Shown: piece after piece, positions 1-8,111 of the stretch
Numbering within the stretch: the stretch's first letter is position 1
Layout of the letters: every line of letters begins with the position of its first letter
DNA from: an uncultured Nitrospiraceae bacterium
GTDB taxonomy: Bacteria > Nitrospirota > Thermodesulfovibrionia > Thermodesulfovibrionales > Thermodesulfovibrionaceae
Assembly (NCBI GenBank): GCA_937139565.1
Contig: CAKZQH010000044.1
Coordinates: 1 to 34,951, forward strand
DNA length: 34,951 bases
Direction: 5' to 3'
Made by a program: the position numbers and the translations under genes
The notes under the pieces: model-generated
Seen by the model: the letters and a program-made list of their open reading frames with translations, nothing else
Told to the model about the DNA's origin: nothing
Databases searched by the model: none

Positions 1-59
1 CCATTATATTCTGAACATAATTTTTCTGCTGTGACAGCATCACGATAAACAAATGACAT
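1..59 (-). CDS. Possible partial ORF running off the left edge
   Basis: An ATG at 59 opens a minus-strand frame (MSFVYRDAVTAEKLCSEYN) that is open to the window edge, only 19 codons. There is no clear Shine-Dalgarno sequence, and the frame is also open a few codons upstream, so this may equally be an internal fragment. I do not recognise the family. The repeat array begins about 20 bp upstream of this ATG. Confidence 0.2.
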   Translation of the reverse strand, partial: MSFVYRDAVTAEKLCSEYN

Positions 60-80
60 GGATATATGCAGATTGGTGAG

Positions 81-512
81 GAGCTCCCAATGACAGAAAA
101 GGGGTGTCACTGTGAGCCTCTCGATGAGGCGAAGCAGTCTCTAAGTAAGGATAACGGTTTGTAGATCCCTTCGTCGCTTACGCTCCTCGCAATGACATCC
201 TTCTTTTGTCACTGCGAGGCCACGAAGTGGCCGTGGCAGTCTCTCACCCTTCCCATGTGTCACTGCGAGGGACTCGATGTCCCGAAGGGGTCTCTATGTA
301 AAGCCTACTAAAAGGCAACGAAGAGATCCCTTCGCTTCGCTCGCAATGACTCCTCCCCCACCGTCATTCCGAACGAAGTGAGGAATCTCATTTCGTCCAA
401 GTAGGAGGAACTACGAGATCCCTTCGCTTCGCTCGCAATGACAGAAAAGGGAGCTCGCAATGACGGAAAAGGAAGCTCCCAATGACAGAAAAGAGGAGCT
501 CCCAATGACAAA
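81..512. repeat. REP/MITE-like palindromic repeat array, left copy
   Basis: This stretch is a tandem patchwork of short palindromic units. Two complete units lie at 106-196 (91 bp) and 259-350 (92 bp). Each starts with GTCACTGYGAG and ends with CTCGCAATGAC, an 11-bp imperfect terminal inverted repeat. A solo left end lies at 208-243, and several solo right ends (CTCGCAATGAC or CTCCCAATGAC) fill 340-512. Just inside each left end is a small hairpin whose stem differs between units but stays complementary: GCCTC/GAGGC, GGGAC/GTCCC, GGCCAC/GTGGCC. Open frames across it are artefacts of the repeats. No transposase for it is in the window. Confidence 0.85.
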
Positions 513-558
513 TAAGAAAGTAACTGCGATGTCACATCGAGGGAAAAGGAAAAAAGAA

Positions 559-606
559 ACAGTTAGAAGGAAATCGGATAGTTTAAATATAGCTTAGAGG
601 GCATGT
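559..606. repeat. 48-bp dispersed repeat, left copy
   Basis: This 48-bp stretch matches 34331-34378 at 43 of 48 positions without gaps (compared by eye), in the same orientation and again just downstream of a REP/MITE array. It ends with GCATGT in both copies. After that point the two flanks diverge completely; the right copy continues into the insertion sequence. Confidence 0.75.
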
Positions 607-771
607 AAACTAATCTGCAAATGATAACTCATTAATTCACAGAGGTTTTTAAGTTTACGGTGGTGAAGTCAGATTTCATTAATACTTTAAAAGATGACGA
701 GAAGGAGTAACCTCCATCTCGTCGGCTTTACCTAAAACCTACTTTTAAGTCCAGGTGACTCGAAAGAATCC
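607..771. other. Intergenic region downstream of the chemoreceptor gene
   Basis: No gene is visible between the 48-bp repeat and the chemoreceptor stop codon. The only structure I see is the hairpin at 696-723. Confidence 0.5.
696..723 (-). terminator. Probable intrinsic terminator of the chemoreceptor gene
   Basis: GACGAG at 696-701 pairs with CTCGTC at 718-723, with further GGAG/CTCC pairing inside. Read on the minus strand the hairpin is followed by ATCTTTTA, a short U-tract, about 50 bp after the stop codon of the gene at 772. The T-run is short, so efficiency is uncertain. Confidence 0.5.
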
Positions 772-2391
772 CTATACCCTAAATCTTCCAATGGCTGTAT
801 TAAGCTCTCCTCCCAATCTCGCTATATCTGATGCTGTCTGGGCTGACTGGTCCACTGCAAGGGATATCTCCTTTGAACCCTCTGCTATGGTACCTATATC
901 CTGCGTTATGTGGTCTGTTACTGAACTCATCTCTTCTGTTGCACTTGCTATCTGTTGTATCATGCTCTGTAACTCCTGCGCCTTCTTCAGTATCTCATCC
1001 AACATATCTGAGGATTTCTCTGATAGCTCTACTCCACTTGTTACTTTCTTTGTTGCATCATCCATCGCCCTTCCTGCTACTGATACTTCATTCTGTATCC
1101 CACTTATCATCGAGGCTATCTCATCTGTTGCTTTCGCTGTCCTCTCTGCTAATTTCCTTACTTCATCTGCCACTACTGCAAAGCCTCTTCCTTGCTCTCC
1201 TGCCCTTGCTGCCTCTATGGCTGCATTTAGGGCAAGAAGATTTGTCTGGTCTGCTATGTCCTTTATCACTGTTACTATCTCTCCTATCTGACGTGAACGA
1301 TCTCCAAGGTCTGTTACTATTCTTGAAAGATCATTGATGGAACCTTCTATTATCTTTATCTCTTTGGCTGTCTTCTGGGTCATGTCTCTTCCTTCTCTGG
1401 CAACCTGGGCTGTTACATTAGATGCCTCTGCTATTTGTGATGCGTTCTTTGCTATGTCAACTACTGTCTGGCTCATCTCTTCTGCAGAGGTGGCTATCTG
1501 AGAGGCTCTCTCTGTCTGGCTCTTTAGGTTCCTCGATATCTCCTCTGTGGTTGCACTTAACTGCTCTGAAGATGAGGCAAGTGAGCTTGCTATGGTGCGG
1601 GATTGATTAATAAGCACTTTAATCTCTGCCACTGCCTTACCGATAGCATCCATTATCTGACCAAGTTCATCCTTCGTGGTCGCTCTTATTTCAACAGTAA
1701 GATCACCTCTACTAACTCTGTCCATGGCATTTCTAATTAGCTCAACACATCCACGAATTGATTTGGTTAGAAGATAGATTATTAAAACAGCGATTGCTAT
1801 ACTAACTCCAATTGAAACTATTTGTATGACAGTGTCTCTATTTGATGCAGCGATTATATCACCAGTTCTCTTCCTTGCATTTTGGGTTTGAAAGTTTACT
1901 ATTTCATCTAATGAGTTCATTATTTCTCCAATCATAGGGATTATTTGTGTTTCTAAAATAAGAGCAGCTTCATCCTTTTTGCCTTCCATGGCAGCCTCTA
2001 TAATCTTGTTATTTATCTGCCTTCCACGGGTTAAAATATCATCAAGTTTTTTCACTAAAGCTTTACCCTCCTCCGATACCATGGTTTTTTTAAGCTCTTC
2101 CAACTTCTCTAAGTATATACCTCTATACTTTTCAACATCCCTTTTGTATTCTTCCATTTTTTTTGGATCTTTGGTGATGATCAGATAGGATATTTCCAAA
2201 TAGGCAGATAAAACGTTCCTTCTAATAGTAGCTGCTGCGTTTATCTTATCAATTCGTTCATCAACATCTCGAGCATCCTTTGAAGTGTTCATGTAGGATA
2301 AAACATTAAATATACCAACAAGGACCATGATTAAAAGTATTAATCCAAAAGTTAAATAGAGTTTTTTTGCCAAAGACAAATTCTTAAGCAT
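772..2391 (-). CDS. Methyl-accepting chemotaxis protein (transmembrane chemoreceptor)
   Basis: This 539-residue chemoreceptor should sense an extracytoplasmic signal and control CheA/CheW. Membrane helix 1 is at about residues 10-32 and helix 2 at about 187-210. Between them is a helical sensor region of about 150 residues, of four-helix-bundle type by length and heptad character. A HAMP linker follows (about 208-265), then a long signalling coiled coil. The conserved hairpin tip spans about 369-417 ([20 protein letters not shown], then [18 protein letters not shown]). There is no C-terminal CheR-tethering pentapeptide; it ends GRFRV. The start is firm: GGAGG lies 8 bases before the ATG. It stands alone, divergent from the nuclease gene, and no che genes are in the window, so its ligand cannot be inferred. 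Confidence 0.95.
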   Translation of the reverse strand: MLKNLSLAKKLYLTFGLILLIMVLVGIFNVLSYMNTSKDARDVDERIDKINAAATIRRNVLSAYLEISYLIITKDPKKMEEYKRDVEKYRGIYLEKLEELKKTMVSEEGKALVKKLDDILTRGRQINNKIIEAAMEGKKDEAALILETQIIPMIGEIMNSLDEIVNFQTQNARKRTGDIIAASNRDTVIQIVSIGVSIAIAVLIIYLLTKSIRGCVELIRNAMDRVSRGDLTVEIRATTKDELGQIMDAIGKAVAEIKVLINQSRTIASSLASSSEQLSATTEEISRNLKSQTERASQIATSAEEMSQTVVDIAKNASQIAEASNVTAQVAREGRDMTQKTAKEIKIIEGSINDLSRIVTDLGDRSRQIGEIVTVIKDIADQTNLLALNAAIEAARAGEQGRGFAVVADEVRKLAERTAKATDEIASMISGIQNEVSVAGRAMDDATKKVTSGVELSEKSSDMLDEILKKAQELQSMIQQIASATEEMSSVTDHITQDIGTIAEGSKEISLAVDQSAQTASDIARLGGELNTAIGRFRV

Positions 2392-2603
2392 TTTTTAACC
2401 TCCTTTTCGAATTTTTGGTTATTTAATTCAAATTCAATATTACTTGATATAGTTTGTATGTGTGAGGGGGGGGGAGAATTAATTTTTCTAATTGACTAAG
2501 GCAATTCAAATTTAACCCTCCTACCTGAGATATGGTTGACTACATTATACTAAATTTTTTCAAGAACTACAACTTAAAATTAAGTTTATGTTATTATGTG
2601 TGG
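2392..2603. other. Divergent intergenic region with a G9 tract
   Basis: This 212-bp spacer separates the chemoreceptor (-) and nuclease (+) starts. It contains a run of nine G at 2466-2474 (poly-C towards the chemoreceptor). I see no convincing -35/-10 pair for the chemoreceptor. Confidence 0.5.
2589..2597 (+). promoter_or_regulatory. Candidate extended -10 promoter for the nuclease gene
   Basis: TGTTATTAT (extended -10: TG, one base, TATTAT at 2592-2597) lies 6 bases before the ATG at 2604, so transcription would begin at or next to the start codon. No good -35 hexamer is seen at the usual spacing. This would give a leaderless mRNA, which fits the lack of a Shine-Dalgarno sequence. Confidence 0.35.
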
Positions 2604-3932
2604 ATGAAAATTCAGTTTTTCGGTGCTACAAAGACTGTAACAGGTTCTTGCTTCTTGCTATCAATAGACAACAAAAATATTCTCATTGATTGTGGCCTTT
2701 TTCAAGAGGAAGATAAGGATTATCTTAACTATGAGCCCTTTGCCTTTAATCCAAGAAAAATTGATCTGATGATTTTAACCCATGCTCACCTCGATCACTC
2801 AGCCTTAATACCAAAACTAGTAAAAGAAGGCTTTAAAGGAAAAATTATCGCTACATCTGCGACTAAGGACCTTCTTGAAATAATGCTTTTTGATGCATTG
2901 AAAGTTCAAAAAAACGAGGGAAGAGAGCAAATCCTTTACGATGAAGCTCATATTATTAGAGCATTAAAGCTTATTGAACCCCTATCTTATGGGAAAATTT
3001 ACAATTTAAATGGTATTAGACTGAAACTTACGGATGCAGGGCATATTTTAGGTTCAGCCTCGGTAAAGATTGAAAGTAATGGTAAAAGGATTATATTTTC
3101 AGGTGATATTGGAAGAACTGGTTATCCCATATTGAGGGATCCTGAGCCTCCTAATGAAGCGGATTATCTTGTAGTTGAATCTACTTATGGAAATAGACTG
3201 CACAAAAGTCTTGATGAAAGTATAAGGGAATTATTACAGGCAATAAAAGACACCTTCAAACATGGTGGAAATGTTATAATTCCAGCTTTTGCAGTGGGGA
3301 GAACTCAGGATTTACTTTATATTCTTAATCGATCTGTAAGAGAGGGTTTAATAGAGCCTATTAATGTCTATCTGGATAGCCCTCTTGCTGAAGAGGCAAC
3401 AAGAATTTACCTCTCACATCCTGAGGTTTTTGATGATGAGGCTCTCAGAGAAATGAGAAATCATAGAAAGACCTCTATTAAGCTACATTTTATTAAAAGC
3501 GTGGATGAGTCAAAAAAACTAAACAGTATTAAATCTCAAGCAGTTATCATTGCTGGAAGTGGAATGTGCCAGGGTGGAAGAGTTTCTTACCATCTCTATC
3601 ACAATATACATAGAGAAGAATGTAGTGTCATTTTTGTAGGATTTCAGGCTAAAGGCACCCTTGGAAGAAAGATTGTGGACGGTGAAAAGGAAGTTTATCT
3701 TTTAGGCAAAACCGTACAAGTGAAAGCAAAGATATATACAATTGGTGGATTTTCAGCTCATGCAGATCAGGCAGAGCTTTTAAATTGGATAGGAAGGATT
3801 AAAGGACTGCGTGAGGTTTTCCTTGTTCACGGTGAAGAAATTGGGATATCAAGTTTAAAAGAGAGCATTGAGAGCAAATTTAATCTACCTTGCCGTGTTC
3901 CAGAAAGACTTTCAATTTATGAGATTATCTAA
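2604..3932 (+). CDS. Beta-CASP metallo-beta-lactamase-fold nuclease (YSH1/CPSF type)
   Basis: This 442-residue protein is a probable RNA-processing exo/endonuclease of the cytoplasmic beta-CASP family. The zinc motif HAHLDH is at residues 60-65. Further family motifs follow in order: DAGHILGSA, FSGDIGR, VESTYGN, the beta-CASP block AFAVGRTQDLL, SGMCQGGR, and the C-terminal GGFSAHADQ and VHGE. Length is typical of the stand-alone bacterial and archaeal members. I start it at the ATG at 2604, because the protein fold begins directly at MKIQFFGATKTVTGS. An upstream in-frame ATG at 2532 would add 24 residues with no family match. Its 3' end overlaps the next gene by 14 bp, so the two are co-transcribed. 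The substrate is unknown. Confidence 0.9.
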   Translation: MKIQFFGATKTVTGSCFLLSIDNKNILIDCGLFQEEDKDYLNYEPFAFNPRKIDLMILTHAHLDHSALIPKLVKEGFKGKIIATSATKDLLEIMLFDALKVQKNEGREQILYDEAHIIRALKLIEPLSYGKIYNLNGIRLKLTDAGHILGSASVKIESNGKRIIFSGDIGRTGYPILRDPEPPNEADYLVVESTYGNRLHKSLDESIRELLQAIKDTFKHGGNVIIPAFAVGRTQDLLYILNRSVREGLIEPINVYLDSPLAEEATRIYLSHPEVFDDEALREMRNHRKTSIKLHFIKSVDESKKLNSIKSQAVIIAGSGMCQGGRVSYHLYHNIHREECSVIFVGFQAKGTLGRKIVDGEKEVYLLGKTVQVKAKIYTIGGFSAHADQAELLNWIGRIKGLREVFLVHGEEIGISSLKESIESKFNLPCRVPERLSIYEII

Positions 3933-5097
3933 GTACTATCTGAAGGAAAACTTTTTTCTAAAACTCATTGATTTTCCAGCTCTTTATAATGTAAAAACAG
4001 ATGAACTTTATTGTCTTGATGAAAGGGCTTTTAATTTGTTAAGAGCCATTGCTGAGGAAGAAGAAATTTCTTCCTTAGTGAAGAACGATGAAAACATTAC
4101 CCAGTTAATCAACTACTGCTTAGATGAAGGCATACTGACAAAAGAGCCTGTAAATAGAATAAATCCACCGATTCGTCAAGCACCATTTCCATCCCTTCGT
4201 TATCTGGAGCTCCAAATAACAAGAAGATGCAATCTCCGGTGTAAACACTGCTTTGTTGGCGAAGGTCTTTCAGCTGAGCTTCCCTTTGAACTCATCTATA
4301 AGGCTTTGAAAGAATTCGAGGAAATACAAGGATTAAGAGTGCTAATAACAGGAGGCGAGCCTTTGCTTCATAGGGAATTTGAAAAAATAAATGAACTACT
4401 ATCAGAGCTATCTCTTCGAAAGATTCTCTTCACTAACGGATTACTTCTTAGCGATAAGTTTCTTAAGCACTTAAATGTAGAAGAAATACAGATAAGTCTT
4501 GATGGAATGGAACATGGACACAATTCACTTCGAGGGGACAACACATTCAGTAAAACTCTTGAAGGTATTAAAAGAGCCATAGATTATGGTTTTGATGTAT
4601 CCATAGCAACGGTTATCCACAAGGAAAACTTAGAAGAATTTGATGAACTTGAAAAATTAATGAAAAGCATTAAAATTCGAGAATGGACAATTGATGCTAT
4701 TACTCCGAAGGGAAATCTAAAGTTTAATGAAGATTTTGTAGTTCTACCTAATGTAGCAGGAAAAATTATGAGAAAATATGGTTTTTCAAAAGAAGACCAC
4801 CCAAAAGTAGAAGGCTTTGGATGCGGAGCTCATCTTTTAGCCATATTAGCCACTGGAGAAGTGGCCTATTGTTCCTTTTTTGATGAAAATCCTATCGGAC
4901 ATGTGACAGAAGGACTTGAGGTACTTTGGGAGAGAAAAAGACAAATATCACTTGGCGAACTTGAATGTAGCAAAGAAAATTGCCCTTTTATAGCGGAATG
5001 TAGAGGCGGATGTCGCTATAGAGCCTTTGTAATATCAGGACGAAAAACTGCTCCAGATTTGTTTAAATGCTATCAGTTTGAGAAGCCTCTCTCTTAG
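3919..5097 (+). CDS. Radical SAM/SPASM protein with PqqD-like N-terminal domain
   Basis: This 392-residue protein should cleave S-adenosylmethionine to start radical chemistry. Residues about 12-75 (LKLIDFPALYNVKTDELYCL onward) resemble a PqqD/RRE-type peptide-recognition domain. The radical SAM cluster motif CNLRCKHC uses C104, C108 and C111, followed by the GGEP motif (ITGGEPLL). The C-terminal third carries SPASM-type cysteines (CGAH, AYCSF, CSKENC, ECRGGC) for auxiliary iron-sulfur clusters. Such enzymes modify ribosomal peptides, proteins or cofactors; the substrate here is unknown and I see no precursor peptide gene beside it. The ATG at 3919 is preferred over an upstream TTG at 3868. 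It overlaps the nuclease gene by 14 bp, and its 3' end overlaps the convergent radical SAM gene by 35 bp. Confidence 0.88.
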   Translation: MRLSKYYLKENFFLKLIDFPALYNVKTDELYCLDERAFNLLRAIAEEEEISSLVKNDENITQLINYCLDEGILTKEPVNRINPPIRQAPFPSLRYLELQITRRCNLRCKHCFVGEGLSAELPFELIYKALKEFEEIQGLRVLITGGEPLLHREFEKINELLSELSLRKILFTNGLLLSDKFLKHLNVEEIQISLDGMEHGHNSLRGDNTFSKTLEGIKRAIDYGFDVSIATVIHKENLEEFDELEKLMKSIKIREWTIDAITPKGNLKFNEDFVVLPNVAGKIMRKYGFSKEDHPKVEGFGCGAHLLAILATGEVAYCSFFDENPIGHVTEGLEVLWERKRQISLGELECSKENCPFIAECRGGCRYRAFVISGRKTAPDLFKCYQFEKPLS

Positions 5098-6721
5098 CCT
5101 TTTCATACTCTTCCCATAGCCTTTCTTTGCTAACTCCTTCATGCACTATAAAATCCCATGGAAGAAAGTCATTGAATGATCGCGGTTCGTATAATTCATT
5201 CTTAAATTGATCAATTAATCTGGCAAAGTTCTCTCCCTTAAATATTTTTTCTATAACTGTTAAGCCTCGTCTATCAGCTCTTGCAAGATAACCCTGTAAG
5301 TAGGAATATTTAGGAACCTCGTGCAGAACTCTAACACCCTTGATTTTTTCTAAATCTCTTTTTAACTTTTTTAGTCTCTCTTTCACAACATTTTCAGTTT
5401 CCATTTTATGCCATTGAAAAGGAGTAAATGGTTTTGGAACAAAGATGCTTACGCTTGCTGTTAAGCGACGGTGAAAAACATGACGAATTTTGTAAATTAA
5501 CTTTACTATTTCATCAATGTCATCATCTGTCTCAAAGGGAAGTCCTATCATAAAGTAAAGTTTTAGGTTTTCAAGCTCTGTATAGGAGAGCTTCTCTGCA
5601 AGGGATAGCAAATCACTCTCAGTTATTCCCTTTTTTATAACCTTTCTTAATCTCTCAGAGCCTGCCTCTGGCGCTATTGTCAAAGTTTTTCGCCTTCCAA
5701 GTAAATCCAAAACTTCCTGCGTTGCCTTATCGGCCCGAATAGAGGTAAATGAGAGTTCTACATCCTTTTCTTTAATTAGTTTATTCAAATCTCCATATGC
5801 AGTAAGTGAGGGAGCTATTAATCCAACAGTATATTTATTCTTAGAAATTTCATCAATTTTCATACTCAATTTTTCAAGAAAAACCTTTCTTGGTGGATTA
5901 TATACCTGCCCTACAAGGCAGAACCGACAACTGAAGGGACAACCTCTCATAGTTTCGAGCAAAAACATATCTGAAAAAACAGAATGAGGAGAAATAACTT
6001 GAGAATAGCTAATTTTTTCTGATAGGTCTCTACAGTAAACCTTTTTTATCTTGGCTGGAGCATTATGCCACAAAATCTGTCTCTCCTTTATTCTGCCTTT
6101 TACATCATATATCTCTTTGTATGCCTCTGGAATATAAAAACCCTCAACTTCCAATAACTCCTCTTTTAAATTCCTCTTAATCTCCTCTTCATAAGAATTT
6201 TTTTTAACTTCCAAGTAAATATCTATGAATGTATCTATTAACTCCTCTGCCTCTCCGACAAAAATTACATCAAATAAATCTGCAATCGGTTCTGGATTGG
6301 TAAAACATACAACCCCTCCTGCAACTACAAGCGGATATCTATAGTCGCGCTCTTTGGTTAAAGCAGGAATTTTACTTAGTTCAAAAATTTTCATTATATT
6401 TGGATAGTCATTTTCAAAACAAAGACTAAATGCTAAAATATCGAACTCATAGATTGGTTTCTTTGATTCAAAAGAAAACAGTGGATACCCAGATTCATAA
6501 TCTTTAAGTTCATCTATTTGAGGGAGAAAACATCTTTCACAAACTGTATCTCTTCTTTTGTTAAACAATCTGTAAACGGTTTGAAACCCTAAATTACTTA
6601 TGCCAACAGAATAGGTGTTCGGATAGATAAGACATATTTTTATCTTACCACCATGCTCCTTTTTTATTGTTCCTTTTTCTTTTTCAAGATAGGCATCTAT
6701 TTTCTCAAATATTTTTCTCAT
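5063..6721 (-). CDS. B12-binding-like radical SAM protein at the end of the dcw operon
   Basis: This is a 552-residue radical SAM protein. The N-terminal about 170 residues form a Rossmann-like, B12-binding-type segment (ICLIYPNTYSVGISNLG, AGGVVCFTNPEP, FVGEAEE). The radical SAM domain has cluster motif CPFSCRFC with C261, C265 and C268, and later EAGSERLR and MIGLPFETDDD. It matches the N-terminal half of a family often fused to a DUF2344 domain; here no such fusion is present. The start codon lies inside ftsZ (17-bp overlap) with no strong ribosome site, so translation is probably coupled to ftsZ. Its presence behind ftsZ suggests co-regulation with division, but the reaction is unknown. 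RNA or cofactor modification is possible. Confidence 0.85.
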   Translation of the reverse strand: MRKIFEKIDAYLEKEKGTIKKEHGGKIKICLIYPNTYSVGISNLGFQTVYRLFNKRRDTVCERCFLPQIDELKDYESGYPLFSFESKKPIYEFDILAFSLCFENDYPNIMKIFELSKIPALTKERDYRYPLVVAGGVVCFTNPEPIADLFDVIFVGEAEELIDTFIDIYLEVKKNSYEEEIKRNLKEELLEVEGFYIPEAYKEIYDVKGRIKERQILWHNAPAKIKKVYCRDLSEKISYSQVISPHSVFSDMFLLETMRGCPFSCRFCLVGQVYNPPRKVFLEKLSMKIDEISKNKYTVGLIAPSLTAYGDLNKLIKEKDVELSFTSIRADKATQEVLDLLGRRKTLTIAPEAGSERLRKVIKKGITESDLLSLAEKLSYTELENLKLYFMIGLPFETDDDIDEIVKLIYKIRHVFHRRLTASVSIFVPKPFTPFQWHKMETENVVKERLKKLKRDLEKIKGVRVLHEVPKYSYLQGYLARADRRGLTVIEKIFKGENFARLIDQFKNELYEPRSFNDFLPWDFIVHEGVSKERLWEEYEKAKREASQTDSI

Positions 6722-8093
6722 CTAAAATTCGATGCTTTTTCCTCAAGTAAGCAGGTATGTCCAATTCGTCTTCAATATCTTCAGGAACTTCACGAGAGGG
6801 TTCACTAATGTATTTTACTAATTCTTTTTCCCTATCTCTTTCTATTTCTTCCTGTTTTTTTACTTTATGTTCGGAAAGTATATTCTTTTTCTCTACATTT
6901 TCAGCTAATACAGAATCAGTTAAAGAGGAATTCTCCTCCTTCAAAGAACTTTGTGAGCTATCTGAAAGAACCTTCTCTATCTTTTGCTCGACCTTTTCAG
7001 TTTCTTTATTATATATATTTTTAAAAGAGTTAAGAGACCTTATATTTTTTGAAATAATCTTCTTCGTTACCTCTAATGGTACTGTTGTATTTTTTGGTAG
7101 CCAACTATTTGTATCAGGAATCTCAACCTCTTCGTTTTGGTTTTCAAAACCAGTTGCAATTACAGTTACGAAAATTTCGTTTTCAATTTCAGGCTTAATG
7201 ACAGTGCCAAATATTATGTTTGCCTCTTCATGGGCAACATCATAAACAGTTCCAGCAATCTCCTGGACTTCATCAAGTGTTAAATCAAATCCTCCTGTGA
7301 TATTTATAAGAATACGCTTAGCTCCCTCTATAGAGCTTTCTTCAAGAAGAGGATTGTTAATAGCTTTTATTGCAGCTTCCCTTGAACCTTCTTCTTTACG
7401 ACATGTGCCAAGCCCTATTACAGCCTTGCCTGATTTCTCAATTATTGTTTTAACATCTGCAAAGTCTCTATTAATAAAGCCTGGACTTAAAATAAGATCT
7501 GAAATTCCCTGCACTGCTTGCCTCAGAATATCGTTTGCTATAGCAAAAGACTTAACCAATGGTGTTCCTTTTTCAACAACCATATGAATTCTATCGTTAG
7601 GAATAACGATTATAGTATCCACATGTTTCTTTAGTTCCTTTAGTCCAACAATGGCGTTATGGAGTCTTTTTTTACCTTCAAAATAAAAGGGCTTTGTAAC
7701 CACTGCAACAGTGAGTATTCCTAATTCCTTTGCTAAAGAGGCGATAACAGGTGAAGCTCCTGTTCCAGTACCACCTCCCATTCCAGCAGTTATAAATATT
7801 AAATCTGAACCTTCTAAGCAGGAAAGAAGAGTGTCTTTATCTTCAAGGGCAGCCTTTTTACCTTTTTCAGGTTCTGAGCCTGCGCCTAAACCCCTTGTTA
7901 ACTCTTTACCAATCTGAACTTTAACAGGAGCAAGGGAGATATCAAGATGTTGTATGTCAGTATTAACGGCAATAAATTCCACACCGTAAACGCCTGCAGA
8001 AATCATAGTATTTACAGCATTTGTTCCTGCACCTCCTACGCCTATAACTTTTATCTTTGCAATCGGTCTTTCCACTTCCTCAATATCAAACAT
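6705..8093 (-). CDS. ftsZ: Cell division protein FtsZ
   Basis: This tubulin-like GTPase polymerises into the division ring. The 462-residue protein has the GTP-binding glycine segment GVGGAGTNAVN (residues 18-28) and the tubulin signature GGGTGTGAS (106-114). Residues about 320-440 form a long, charged, low-complexity linker. The conserved C-terminal peptide LDIPAYLRKK (about 444-453), which binds FtsA and other partners, is followed by an extra eight residues (RILDEKNI) that are encoded over the start of the next gene. It is longer than many FtsZ proteins, mostly because of the linker. GGGAGG precedes the ATG. An 18-bp gap separates it from ftsA. Confidence 0.98.
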   Translation of the reverse strand: MFDIEEVERPIAKIKVIGVGGAGTNAVNTMISAGVYGVEFIAVNTDIQHLDISLAPVKVQIGKELTRGLGAGSEPEKGKKAALEDKDTLLSCLEGSDLIFITAGMGGGTGTGASPVIASLAKELGILTVAVVTKPFYFEGKKRLHNAIVGLKELKKHVDTIIVIPNDRIHMVVEKGTPLVKSFAIANDILRQAVQGISDLILSPGFINRDFADVKTIIEKSGKAVIGLGTCRKEEGSREAAIKAINNPLLEESSIEGAKRILINITGGFDLTLDEVQEIAGTVYDVAHEEANIIFGTVIKPEIENEIFVTVIATGFENQNEEVEIPDTNSWLPKNTTVPLEVTKKIISKNIRSLNSFKNIYNKETEKVEQKIEKVLSDSSQSSLKEENSSLTDSVLAENVEKKNILSEHKVKKQEEIERDREKELVKYISEPSREVPEDIEDELDIPAYLRKKHRILDEKNI

Positions 8094-8111
8094 TTCTCAA
8101 ACCCTCCCTTT

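Noticed and set aside
308-535. 75-codon frame on the minus strand (and several frames at 33782-34211)
   Set aside because: They are translations of the CGCAATGAC-type repeats, without ribosome sites or protein-like composition.
755-1337. Two long + strand frames opposite the chemoreceptor
   Set aside because: They are shadows of the conserved chemoreceptor signalling domain, with biased composition and no homology.
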